Position numbers and translations under genes: made by a program. From Pholiota molesta (Eukaryota; Basidiomycota; Agaricomycetes; Agaricales; Strophariaceae): a DNA stretch of 64,000 nucleotides. The stretch is taken from assembly GCA_014925825.1 (NCBI GenBank), contig JACGCK010000199.1, positions 1-64,000 on the forward strand, in the 5' to 3' direction. The notes under the pieces were generated by a model. It was not told the DNA's origin, searched no databases, and saw only the letters and a program-made list of their open reading frames with translations. Below, piece after piece: positions 38,613 through 51,136 of this stretch; position 1 is the stretch's first letter, and the number at the start of each line of letters is the position of its first letter.

Positions 38613-40988
38613 CTAGGTCATTGAAAAGAATATGCAAATCAGACTTGTCAACAAGGTCCAGTGGGATGAACTCGACGACCTCGCCAGAGAACCTGAATGA
38701 GTCGTAGAACTTGAGGAAGTGGTTCCTGCTGGTGCGCTTTGTCCCACAATAGTGAAGTCCCTAAACATTTGCGCAGCAGCTTGGCCGTAATCTAAATTTC
38801 CGGACTTACATGCAGGTGATAAGACAAAGTATGTATCATCGAATATTCGAATCGACTCACTTTATACGCTGGAACTTCATGACCGGCCCCGAAAACACGG
38901 ATGTAGGTGAAATTGCCAGACTGTTTAAATTGGCCGGCTACTTCGCCAGATACATTGTAATCCTGGAATTTTTGGTTGTTATAATCTGAAGAGAACTTGG
39001 TATTAAGGTTTGCGATCTGGAATTCAGGAGTTAATCACGGTGTTGCTTTGATGCGAGAAAGGCTTACCATGTCCTCAACCCCCATGTAATTGACGATATA
39101 GTCCTACGATGCGATCAGCGATGGAATGCGGATTATAGAAAAGATAATATCATACAGCATCTCCATTGTAGATAAGAGTTCGAACCTGCCGAATTTTCAG
39201 ACAAAAAGCATCTTAGCGAGTAGAGGAATCCACCTACACCGGCATTGATCACGGTTTCAAGATCGGGGCGAGAATTTCTCATCCAATCACCTATCATGAG
39301 TGTCAGATACCGAAGGCAATAGGAGATACCTCAACGCGTACCGGTGAGAGCAAATTGATCATAGACTGGCATGCTAGATTCGGTGAAGTTGAAGGCTGCA
39401 TCAGCGCCTATCGAACTCGCAACAGAAGACAGATAGTTATCAAATTCAGGAGGGTAGGGATCGGGATTAGCTGCCAGCACGAAATAATACTGAGTTTCGG
39501 GGTGTGAGAATCAAATGTGAAGTGAAGGTTATGGAAAGAAAATCGCTCACATCGAAATCACCCGCAAGAGGGCCAAGAACGTTATTGTTGCAGCTGTCCT
39601 GGGCAGCCGAACACACTGTGTTGTTGCCATTTGCATAGCATGCTTTGATCTAGCAACTAATATAAGCAAGATGAATCTTTATTATCATCGAAGATTGGCC
39701 TACCATGTCTTCGCAGCCATTTGGTTCCGTCAATGATTTATTAGCGGACGCGATGATAGAGGAAGAGACTAGAGGGTGGTACGGGTTATTAGCTGCGTAC
39801 GCGACGTATCCCGGATATTGCGACAGAGGGTCCTATTTGTTCAGCTTGTAAGAACAGTATCCTACTGGCTTCCATATGGATTTGAAGCAGGTCTTCACTT
39901 ACTGTAAGACCGTTGCCGATCGCTAAGGCTTTGAGGTTGAGCGTTATTCCCGAAATCGTTCCATTAGCAATAGCGGCGTTCTGGTCCAAAAAATGTCTGA
40001 AATAAAGATGTGTCTTGAGCCAAAGAGGCGATGAACACAGGTTGAAATATTCTTACGCCGCAAACGTTGGCGCATAATGCCCACCATAACTGTAGTCAAT
40101 GTGTTTGAAGGAGTCATTCATATTTTAGTTATAATTTTCTACTCACGACTCGGCCCAGATGGCAAGGTCTCTGGTTTGATACTTGGTGAATTTCGGGTCC
40201 GACAAAAATATCTGTAAAAACGACCAAATATCTGCGGCCGCTTGCTGTGAAGTCCCCACTCGGTCGAGACTGCCATGCGAGAACCCAGTACCGACAGGTT
40301 GATCAATATAGATGATATTTGATTCATTGTTCCATGAATAAGGATTGAGAACGACCGTAGAGCTATCATTCGTGATTCGACATGGGCCGTGCTCTTGAAA
40401 GAGGCCGATCATACTTGAGCTTCCGGGCTATGAGAGTTTTCATGAGTCGATGTCATGGAAACGTTAGGTAGTTGGGCATATCACTGACTCCTCCGTTAAA
40501 CCAGAGGGTCAATGGGGCTGTATCGGGACTATTACGAGCCGCGAAGAACCAAAACCTGGAAAGAAAGAGATTGTAATGATCAGAATTATCGAGAAAAAAC
40601 CTAGGCGTACCAAATACTGTCCGTTACGGTAAGATCTCCATATCCTGAAGCTTGATAAACATTGGGAGTCGTTTCTGACAGAGTCGAAACGTCATCATTA
40701 CATGTGTAAAGGAACGAGTAGAGCAGATGTCATACCGCAGATTCCCGAATTTTCGACAAAACGAAGCTTGCCAGCGGTGACGTTTGAGGCTGCCAGTCGT
40801 GACGGCGACGTATGTGTCTGTGAACGTTGTGGGACGCCCCCCAAGATACCACCAACCACGGGAACCTGTCCGCAGAGTACAGAAGAAGGTCCCAGACTCA
40901 GAGCCAGCAACGTTAGAAGAGGGAGCAAAGGGAGCAACATGGTGGGTAATGCCCACGTCGTGATGGTCGTACAGAAGGCCCTTGCCAA
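38613..40988 (-). CDS. S10 serine carboxypeptidase with possible GPI-anchor tail
   Basis: The start at 40988 gives a strongly hydrophobic leader with repeated LLPLL runs. Exon 1 ends at 40736 (donor GTATGA), and about a dozen short exons follow. S10 landmarks in order are the block around [37 protein letters not shown], the nucleophile in AESYGGHYAPTF (split by the intron near 40143), the Asp region LIYNGDADYIVNYMG, and the His in VFGAGHEVPAYK. All three catalytic residues are present. The enzyme removes C-terminal residues at acidic pH, outside the cell or in the vacuole. After the catalytic domain comes a Ser/Thr-rich run and a hydrophobic end (HWTLLTSLICIFF), which suggests a GPI anchor. 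The stop is at 38613-38615. Confidence 0.87.
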
Positions 40989-42525
40989 CTTTGTAGTTGA
41001 ACTTCAGTGATGGGGACGATGTACTTGGCACAGCATAGTAGCATTTCATCCAGATTTCATCACATTCCGAGCGACGCGGAGTCGCGGACTACGGCAGCGC
41101 GGATAATTATAGCCGATGAAAAGCCAAGGCAGTCTCATTGTTTCAAGATAAATTCACATCCTGTTCAATAGCATTGGAGCTTTCAAATTCGAGGTTTGAG
41201 AGCGAACTTACTAATGCAAGGTTCCTTGAAATCAGCGAGAATATAAGCTGCAACTAGTTGAGTTGATGCACAGTCGATGTCGGTGACAGAAGCAGACTCG
41301 GACACAATGTTACGGTAGCTTGATTGGGGCGCTGCTGGAGCATAATTCTCGGGCGAGGCATTATGCATGAACGTGAATATTTCGCGAATGCACAGCGCGC
41401 AAGTGAATATTTCTGCGTACGAGCCCAGTGGGTGTATTGAATGCTTGAGCGCTTGCATGCTGCAGAAATTATAACCCTGGAACGCGCATGTGCGCCATCA
41501 GCAAAAAAGCAGTTTTAATATCGCCTAGATATGATCCATGCATAATGAATTTCAGCTTGAGTATAAGTATGCGAACACCATGATGTGAGCTTTTACCCAT
41601 CTTGTAATGTAGCTACGGTTATTATACCCGTTCGGATTGCATTCTGATGCCTCAGAAATATTGTGTACCCATACAAGGATATTAGAATTATTTCATTACC
41701 ATTGCAATGAGGGTAGTCACAACTCCAATACAAACGTTTCCAAAGTACCACAAGCTTAGGAGACAAAGTCTGTTAAATCTTAATTGGGTTAGAAGGTTTC
41801 CTGGGATTACAACTACCATAGTTATCTTCATAAGCTATTTGGACAATATTTGGAATGACTTTTACGGACTGTATTTCACAGTCCATCCAATTTACAGTGT
41901 TGCATGGGATTTTACAGCTACAAGATAGAGAATACAATGGAATTTATTTGTAAAGTTTTCGAAAGCTTTTCAAAGACTTGTAACTCTCAAATTCCTCGCG
42001 TAGAATTCCAGCTCAACAAACCCTTGTAATGATCACTTACATTCTAATGGATTCTATTATAGAAATGCCTTGCAAACGTCAGAAGTGTTCCGAGAATTTT
42101 ATGACATTGTGATAAAGCCTCTATTACCCTACGTTTGTGACCAATGTATGGGATCTTAGCAAAACGTACAGGATTCCTTCAGGCGCTTTTTTGGCGATGG
42201 CGCACGTCGAGCAAAAACGCCTGACTTGTTGAAATAAGGAAATTATGACGCAGTGTGACGCGTTGACGCGTGACATTATCCCTCGTGTTTGGTTTCCCTG
42301 GATTCTCATTCCCAGCAGCGTCCATCAAGCGTCCATCTCATTCTCATCTTGCTCTCATCTTTTATCTATCGCGACTCTAATCTAATGACATCCGCTGCTT
42401 CATAATTTGACGACAAACTCTGACGACTATCTATTATCTTGGTGTTGCTTCTGCGTGTTACTTTCTCTATTCCTTGTTCGACTCGTTCTTGTCTCTGAAT
42501 CGGTTAAACCCAACATCGAGGATTC
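40989..42525. other. Promoter region between divergent genes
   Basis: No gene is recognised over about 1.5 kb. Frames at 41183-41458 and 41707-41928 have no motif. GTTGACGCGTGAC-like short palindromes occur near 42258-42275. Confidence 0.4.
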
Positions 42526-45506
42526 ATGGCAGCCACTGCCATATTTCCCAGTTCACCTTCTCGACACTCGGCCAAACCATCCCCAACACCCCCAATGCAC
42601 ATCCATACGCAATCAAGACGACCTCAACCACACTTCTATCGCGTTCAAGCTCCAATCCCGCGCATGCAGCCAATGCCATCCATCGCTATGTGCCCCCAGC
42701 ATCACCTTCACCTTCCCCTATCTCTCCCACTTCGGGGATGGATGGGATAGAGGACGTAGAACGGAGCGCAGAGTCGCACAGATCCAACGGAAGCATGGGG
42801 ATGGGCAGGAAGGGAAAGCATAGATACAGCAGGAGTCTAACAGATGGGCCCATGCCTGTTCCAATACCACCCGGAGTAGTCAACAACGCCACGAAATCGT
42901 ATACGGGCTACTCGCGTTCCACGACGCCTTCTCACCATATCCGCGAACGCGCCAGGTCTCTCGTCAGCGAGCCGGATGACGACGAGACTCCACGCCGTCG
43001 ACCCAATTCGGCTGCCTCGAATGGCGCAAGCCTTGATTTCAACTCGAGACAAAGCCTCAATAACGGCGACCTTTCCGATGACGAAGGCGAAGGCGAGTTC
43101 GATGTCGAAGGTGTCACTCTCCGCCGCCGCGCTGCACGCATCAGGCCTCGCACGCGCAGCCGTCATTCCAGCATGTCCAGCAATTCCAGTATTTCCAGTT
43201 CTGCTTCGGGAAGAGTCCGCGAGATGGTCGTCGAGCTCGAGCGTTCGTCGTCCTTGTTGACCAACGGGCAGTCACAGGGCAGACTGGACGAGGAAGGTAC
43301 CGCGTCGTCGCGCTCCAGCTCACCGACAAAGGCGTCGTTCATCCGGCCGACTGATGGCTCGCCTTCGAAGCATGCTGGGGGCCGCTCGCTCCCGCAGCGG
43401 CCTAGCGTGAATGATCTCTTTGCGGATAGGGAGGTAGAGGCGAAGGAGACGGATGAGACTATCATGCGTGTCGCGAAGAAGAACGTGAAAGGCCGCGAGC
43501 CGCGATTGCTTCCCTTCCCACCTACCGCCTCTGCGAATCCGGGCATGATGCCAGGTGGTATCTTAACACCAGTGCATACCGGTATGTGATTCCAGACCGT
43601 ACAATAATATTAAACATTAACGATACTTGCATTGACCTAATAGGCGCTGAATATCCGCTCCCAGGCAGTCCCGAGCAGCAGTACCTCCAGCAGCAATACC
43701 ACGGCCCCGGGACTACGAGCTCGGCTTCCGCCACGCCGCGTCCCCACACGCGCAGACCTTCGTCGTGCGGCACGCGCCCAGCCCGTCGCACCGCGCCCCC
43801 ACCGCCACCGCCGACGGCGCCGGCAGACCGACGCGCCTCCTCCCGTACCCGCCCGTCACCGCGGAGACGGCGCTGCACCACCCGCGCCCGCGGCGCGCCG
43901 TCGGCGTGAGCGACCGCGATGCGGACGGCGGGGACGCGGACACGTCGCAGACGAGCGTGGAGGGCGACGGGACGTACGTGACGCCGCCGGAGTCGCTGGC
44001 GTCCGCGTTCACGTCGGACTCGAGCCCGCTGGGCGGCGCGGACGACGAGGGCGGCGAGGGCGAGCGGAGCATGGCGGAGCTGCTCGCGGCGCAGGCGGAA
44101 GGCGCGCACCGCCCCGCGGCGGTCTCGGGCGCGGAGGCGTGGGAGCTTGCGCTCGGGGACACGGTGAAGCGCGTCGGCGAGGCGCAGCAGCCCGGGCCCG
44201 CTGTGCGGAAGGCGCGCGCGAGTGTGGTGGGGTCGCAGAGGGAGATCGGGAGGAAGGCGGGGCGCGCGGGGACGGGGGGGACGATCCCGGCCGCCGTGGG
44301 CGCGGGGACGGGGCGGGAGAAGGAGATTCTGCGCCGGCCGGGGATCCTGGGCCTGTTCGACGAGGTGCATGCGGAACCAGCGGAGGATGAGGTTGATGGG
44401 CAGAGGGCGGAGGGCGAAGCATGGAAGGAGGCTATCGATGAGCCTACCGACGACGCGGACGAGAAGAGACGGTTGGACGAGAGGAGGCGGGAGCTCGAGG
44501 CGCAAGCGCAGGATATCGATGGCAAGTCGAAGGCCGTCGACGAAAGGTTTAAAGCTATGGATGAAATGAGGGAGGAAGTCGATGCCAAGGGCCGGGAGGT
44601 TGAAGAACGAGCAAAGGATATCGAAGAGCGGATGAAGAAGCTGGATGATCTCCAAATCGAACTGGACGTCCGCGAATGCTCCCTCGTCTCACGCGAAGAG
44701 ACCGTCTCGCACAGAGAGCAGTGTGTCGACGAAGAAGTGGAACTGAAGACTCAATTGAAAGCGGCCGACCGCGACCTCAGCATCCTGCGCGCGGACGATA
44801 TGGAAGCGGCTCTGCGCGTCCGTGAGGAGGCGCTGGAGCAGCGTATCCTTGTCGTCACCGCGCGCGAGGAGGCCGTGAGGCTCAAGGAGGAGAGCTTCGT
44901 CGAACGGGAGGAGATGCTCCACAAGGCTGAAGAGAGTCTCCAGACGGCGGAGAAGCAGCTGGACGATCGCGAGAAGGGTTTGGCGGATGCTGAGCTGGAC
45001 TTGACTGCCAGGGAGCTTCGTTTACAGGCCCAGAAAACGTTGGGCGAGGAGGAAGAGGAGAAAGGTGTGTATGCCGCTGTCGATGGAGAGATCCAAACGC
45101 CAGGAGCACCCCCACACCGGAGCAGATTGAAGAACGTCCAACTGATCGGCACACGAGTATTGGCATCGATATTCTTCGCCGATGCTGGGGAACTTTTTTC
45201 CTCCCTGTCATTGGGGAGGGACGTACTCCTGCGTTCCTGCGCGCACCCTCTACCCCTTCCACCGCGGCCTCTTCCAGCTCAGCCTCATCTGCTTCGGCTA
45301 GGGATGCTGCTGGTTCACCAAGGTCAGGGTCCTTGCACAATCGACATCGGACGCCCACATGGGCTGTCCGACGTGATGCGTTCCTGGGTCGCTTTATGGG
45401 AGGCCCCGGTGGGCTGACAGATGGATATTTGGTGCTTATGGGTATTGGAGTGTGCGTTATCGTTTTACGCGTTCTTGGAAGGAGGGGTTGGCCCATGCGC
45501 CGCTGA
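42526..45506 (+). CDS. Large coiled-coil protein with C-terminal membrane segment, unknown function (frame interruptions)
   Basis: A first long frame (~42600-43580) encodes a Ser/Arg-rich region (SRSSSPTKASFIRPTDGSPS). An intron at 43581-43641 (GTATGT...AATAG) leads to SPEQQYLQQQYHGP. From about 43710 the coding signal continues one frame over, with a disordered stretch, then a long charged coiled coil (about 44340-45060) with heptads such as ELEAQAQDIDGKSKAVDERF. Near 45109-45113 (five Cs) the signal shifts again and ends at 45506 with a hydrophobic segment (LVLMGIGVCVIVLRVLG). The last shift could be an intron from 45067 (GTATGC) to about 45120. The first in-frame ATG is 42739; ATG 42526 needs another frame change. 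The layout suggests a tail-anchored tether. No family name is offered. Confidence 0.6.
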
Positions 45507-48500
45507 ACACCCCTGTTGTTTCTTTTTCCTATTTTCTTTCGTTCGTCTCTGCCTTAGTTTCTAATTTCTTCCAGTCTCTTAATCCCAAGTCTTATCCGTG
45601 CCGGTTACTCGTCATGACTCCTCATTTCACGACCCTTCATGTTTTGATCTCTGCGTTGTGTAACCCTCTTCCTTACGACCCCGCGACGACACCTTTATCA
45701 TTATAGTTCCGTAATTCTTCAACTTGTCCTCTGGCTCAATAATACTGAAATTCTCACACGGTTCAATGTTGAATGTTTGAATGGTCATGTTTCACGGAAT
45801 TGCATTGTCAGATCATCAAAGTATTCAGTGTTATCACTACGAACTATCAGAAGGAAGTTAGAAGCTACATGTGCGATGGGATGCAGATTACAAAGTTAGT
45901 TGTGCTAAACTGAAGAGCGATTTTTGGAGATATACTTAGTGGGATAAAACCAAGAAGGAAGAAAAATCAAACCGTGACAAATGGTAGGTATATAATACTA
46001 GAATAGCCATGGGTTCTTCAGGTCAGTCTTCGATGATGTAGTTCCAGAACCCCAAATGTTGATATCATAGCAGCATGGCGCTTGACCATAAATTGACAGC
46101 TGAATCTTGTCAAAAAAGAAACAAACAGGCATGTAAGAAGAAAGAATGAAGTTATGTAGCAGGAACAGATAAAGTTCAAATAATGTACCTACTTTGGCAC
46201 GTACCTACTTTGGCACCAACAGGTACTATCAAACTTTCTATTTTTTAATGGTATCGCATTGCATATGATTAAGTATCTGAGAAAAAGATCGGACCAAAGG
46301 TATTAGCGAACGACTGGATGACTTTTCTCAACGCTTAGAAGGCACTCCCGGATCCAGACTTCGTTTTTAAAGTTCCTTTGTCGCCTGGGTGGGAGTATTT
46401 TTCCGTTGTTCCACGACTCGTACCTAGGTAACATGTTAGCAACCTGAAAATTGCGACTTCAGAGCGCGTTAACATACCGAGAAAAGCATTCCGTGAAACA
46501 GGTCGAAGGAGAACTAGTAAAAATACCGAGATGGCAAAAAGCTTGTCTATGATGCTAGAAGTATCTACAGTGCGCTGGTTTCTTAAAACATGACTTTGGC
46601 CTGATGCTAGTGCACACTTCCAGTGCGTTCAGTGCCACTCAATGGAAATGATCCTATTTAAGGCGCCGCGACCCACCACAGAGCCTCATGAGGATTACAT
46701 ACTACTCTCTTGTTATCCCGGCCTGTCATCCGTGCGCATTGCCACTGCTTAGACTAAAGACACGCTCAAGCGATATCATATTATCATCTCTCTGCTGCTT
46801 TTATATAGAATTTCCGTGGCAACTGCCTTTCGAGAAATTCTTGAAGCTACCAGATTGAACCCAGAAACGACATCATTCAAGTGTTTATGTTATTAGCCAT
46901 TGGCAGTTTTGTTGTAAATAGCTACAATAAGAGGAAGCTATTCTTCGATGTAGACATGGCCCACGAGTAAGTCTTAAATTTATGCAACATTGATGCTGCG
47001 CAACCGAGGCTCAACCCTGGCTCAACCTTCCTGTTAAAATAAGTGTCATGGTCGTTGCATTGGAGTACTAGACAGGCTATTTTGATGGTGGTGCCGGATG
47101 GCCATCGGATGCCAAAAATATTAGACTCGCTTGCCAGTCGTTCTGGGAGTTCTTCCCGCGGTGATTTGTTTGTCCTTTGTTGTGGTTTTGTTATGCGGTC
47201 AAACATCAAGCGGACTGTGAAAAGGAAGAACATCCCAGAACGACTGGGACAAACGAACACGTTTTGGCGGGGACCCCTCCGTGTGACGCGGGACTTAGTG
47301 AAATTTCCGCGTTTCGTCGTTAGACTCTGGCCACACTCACTCATAACATCACAAAAAATCATCCCTCTAGGAACCCTTTTAAACAGCTTATTTGACTTGA
47401 ATAATGTGAAATACATAGACTTGAAAAAAGTGATTTTTTGCATAAAAATGAACTTGTACTTGCCACACAACAACTTACTAGGACAATGATGGTAGGTCAG
47501 CATTAAGGTGGGGTGTTGCGTTTATAGGGTTCAGCGGAGCCGTTGTGCATGCATTACGTGTTTGTGCACCTCAGAGGTTGCAAAATTGCAGCCCTCCTCA
47601 AGCCCTCCTTGTATGTCCAGACAGTTAGATACAAGGTCTTGCGGAGTTTGAAGAAACGGCTGGTCACGAGCCTACAAAAATATCATCGCCGTGATATCCG
47701 GCATCCGCGGGGTTAGTTTCGGCTTGGCTTTCTCCGAAGTTAGTACTTCGCACATGGCATTCCAAAACTAGTCTCGGTGCCAGCCACTCTTAACGGTCGA
47801 ATTTGGATCTCCCGCTAAGAGAGTCTGGGACCCTTCCAACTAAATAACCAGGACATTCCCTTATGCCCATTCCCGAAATTATGTAAGCTTTTTGGCGTGT
47901 TTTTTTGTCATTTGACATGGCCGGCTTTGTTCGTTCCACCATTTCCTTCATTTTCTTTCGTGTATTCTCCCCTCAATTCTACTCTACAACTATTATAATG
48001 TCTGAAAATACATTTGGTCAGCTTCCCATACGAATTGGGACGGTTAAGAGAGAGGCTGGCACTGAGACTATTCCAAAACTGGAGTTCTTTGTGCGCCTAC
48101 TCCTGATTTTACACCCTTGAAATTTGGTGAATCAATTAACCAGCCCATGGAAATCGACCGTAAAGGACATTACAGGACTGAAATTAGATTGCTATTGCAA
48201 GCATGAGACTCGTCAATCATGGATCAGGTTTCATCTAAGTACATCTACTCGAAGTTATCAATGACTATCTTCAGCATCGACAGCCATAGTGCTCGACAAA
48301 AGATGGTCGAACACGATGCACGATTAGATTTAGCTACTAAGATTCCGCAGCAGCTCTTCTTACGTTGATCAAATCGCTGCTGTATCACTCCGAAGACGAA
48401 TACCGAAAACAAGATACCTGATCAGTATCCATTTTTTTAAACCGTAGAGCTGATTTCCAATATTTCCACGAAATTTTGGTTAGTTAGGAACTGACTGTAT

Positions 48501-49608
48501 ATACCTTCTACTGTCCTATTTTGTAGAAAGTTAGTAATCACATACAAGTAGACGGCTTAATGATTTATGTAGTAGCTGATATGACCATTCACATACCTGT
48601 CACCAACCTACGCGAGAAAGAGCAGGATGGGGGTCTATGTTCTCAACTCGAACTGGATATATATAGGCCTTTAGATCAGACAGCTTGACCGTCATGGTTT
48701 CCCGGGAACGAATACCTCTTTATGGACTCGAGGATGCAGAATGATGAAAATTTTGACAGACATCTTTGCACGTTCCCTAAAGCACACTACATTTGGCGCA
48801 TACTTTCATCAACATCGGACGCCACTTTTAGTAGTAATAGAATATCTTCATTGTGGATGTGGCAGTGTCAATAATCGATCCATGAAACCTTTCGTTGAAA
48901 GGCGGTGAGCTGTAAGGGAATGTAATATACAATCTTAAAAATCTATAACGTCTGTCACCATTGCGAAGGGGAGATGCTTGCCTAGGAAAACCAAGTACAG
49001 ACATTCTACTGACATTGGCATCGATATAAATAATAATTGGCGCAATTATATTACACAGCAGTACACCTGATTGTAAGTACTTTTGACCTATCTTTGCGAA
49101 TGGGTCCAAAGTTCTGGATGGAAATCGGATGATCATGGAACAAACAGAGACTCCTTTCGGAGATGCCTATTATGTTACATTCTGATCTTGGGCCTGAGGC
49201 CAATGATCGCTTAAAAAACGTGAGTGCTTGAGCGAACATTTCGCAGGGCCCACTTACCTTTTCATCCTCGGGAGGTTCTACTGTAATACGCAAGCCATAA
49301 TTATTTGCAATGAATATGTTTGCCATATTTTTTACATGACTTTGAGCTTAAGATCGGAGGTCGGAAGAATCACACGTAGCTATAAAAGTGTATAAGTATA
49401 GGCGCTAAATATGACCATGAGAAATCAAAGGGCAGAAGACGATTGAATGGGATGGTGACAGGCAAGTTGTAACCAACTCACATACTCAATACCCACATTC
49501 AATGCCTTCCACTTCCACGCTGCCAGAATACTCGGAAATCTAAAAATAAACATGGGCTGGAACTGTACTTAATGGGCCAAGAGGGGTTTGCAGCGTAAGC
49601 AAACCGCC
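45507..49608. other. 4.1-kb gene-poor stretch
   Basis: No supported gene was found. Overlapping frames on both strands at 46922-47503 arise around an imperfect inverted repeat. A 17-bp direct repeat (CGTACCTACTTTGGCAC type) occurs near 46185-46216. The sequence is moderately AT-rich; it may contain old transposon remains, but none could be named. Confidence 0.4.
47134..47247. repeat. Inverted repeat, 23/24-bp arms with ~67-nt loop
   Basis: Positions 47134-47156 (CCAGTCGTTCTGGGAGTTCT..) pair with 47224-47247 with a single one-base bulge. Weaker inverted similarity continues outward on both sides, so this may be the core of an old foldback element. Confidence 0.6.
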
Positions 49609-50952
49609 ATGTCCGATAACTCTACTGCGCTATCCGTCCCAGATGCAGAGGCGGCGTATCAGGCTTCAATTTCTCTATATATCACGGTAGCTTCACTGGC
49701 GGTAAGTACGATCGTTCATACACTGGCAGAGAATTCGTTATTCATCTACACTGCCACCGTGTTCAGCTCATAATTTGGGACGTTTTGGACAACATAACAA
49801 ATGAGTATATTGTCATATTCAGGTCGTCTTTTACTGTGAGTACGATTGCATATTTGGGATCTCGGTACGTTGTTTTTAATGCTATCACTTTCACTCACTG
49901 TAAATGCTTATAACCCGCTAGTATTGGGACATTGGGATACCTAATATCGTCCACCATCTTTGAAAGTCAGCCCAATCATTCCAATATAGTCACAAAAAAG
50001 CTGACTGAACGCTCCGTCTTAGCTGCGCCAACTGGACACTGTGCTGCATTCGAGAAAATTACGGATGCATGGTATCCTATCGCTCTGGGTTTCAGCGCTC
50101 TGTTGTTCTTCTTACGGCTGCGCGCCATCTACAATCGAAATCGCGTGGTCGTCGCATGCTTTTTTGTGTTATGGCTCGGACTCCTGGCCTGTACGATGTT
50201 CATCCCCATTGGCGTTATTGGGGACAATGTACCGGGTACGAAGATGTGCGAAGATGCAGCTGTCCCTATCACCGCATTTGCCGCTGTCACTGCTCCGCTC
50301 GTCCACGATACTTTGGTGTTCATCGCCATCTCGTGGCGGTTGGTTCAAAATGCACATATTCAAATGAACGTCAAAGATGGATTCAAAGTCGCCTTATTTG
50401 GCGAAAATCTCCCCAGCTTTACCAAGGGACTTTTACTAGACGGCCAACGTTACTATCTGTGAGTGACCTAGAATTCCTTGTCTCCATGTCCATATTGAGA
50501 CTGACTGGGGCATTTTAAGGGTAACGCTGGTCTCCAGCTTGGTGACCGTGATCATGACTTTCGATACTAGCGTGCCCCCGCCTCTACGGACCATGTGCGC
50601 CAACCTCAATGTCGTCCTCGTCAATATCATGGCCTGCCGCGTCTACAGGCGGACAAGAGCGGGGCTATTCAGGGAAACCGAAATCTCTACGGCTCATATA
50701 ACTGCGTCTAGCAAAATTCGCACACCGGTCATTTCGGTGCACACGAATAGAACAAGGACGATGGATGATCCTTATCGAGTAGACATTGAACTGGCGAGCC
50801 GCAAGAATACGAGTACCAATGGTGACGGTTCTGTCCGCACGAAAACGTTGATCTCCAGTGTCCGCCCTGCCTCAGACGTTGATATCGAGTCGAAGGCCGG
50901 ATTGGAAGCTGAAACCAAGGAGTATCCAAGATCGTTTGGGGATTCTGAGTAA
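49609..50952 (+). CDS. Seven-helix membrane protein of a basidiomycete family (5 exons, 367 aa)
   Basis: Exons are 49609-49701, 49767-49864, 49922-49965, 50023-50458 and 50520-50952; phases close to 368 codons. Hydrophobic helices include SISLYITVASLALIIWDVL, TIAYLGSRIGTLGYLISS, WYPIALGFSALLFFLRL, VVACFFVLWLGLLACTMFI, AAVTAPLVHDTLVFIAISW, LVTLVSSLVTVIMTF and NLNVVLVNIMACRVY. The cytosolic tail of ~110 residues is Thr/Lys/Asp-rich. The pattern R-AIYNRNR after helix 4 and ACRVYR after the last helix is typical of a large group of uncharacterised mushroom seven-helix proteins. A receptor-like role is possible but unproven. The fourth intron begins GTGAGT and ends TTTTAAG. Confidence 0.75.
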
Positions 50953-51136
50953 TAGTCGCAAAAATTAATGCATGTACGTTGTATTTCATATGTAATCTCA
51001 GTGTTGTACAGAATGCACGAAACCTAGTTGTATTTATGTCTGAATCTCGGTAGTTCCCAAACTAGATGATAATCGCCTGATAAGCTGTAATGTGTTATAC
51101 AGTTTGCGATGCGTTTATACTTATTACCGACAGGTC

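Noticed and set aside
43522..44655. 377-codon minus-strand frame opposite the coiled-coil gene
   Set aside because: Arg/Ala/Pro-rich antisense of a GC-rich charged region; the sense strand gives heptads and a coherent protein.
49051..49326. Minus-strand frame starting MANIFIANNYGLRITV
   Set aside because: The start looks protein-like and a GTAAGT follows, but I could not find a convincing second exon or family, so no gene was called.
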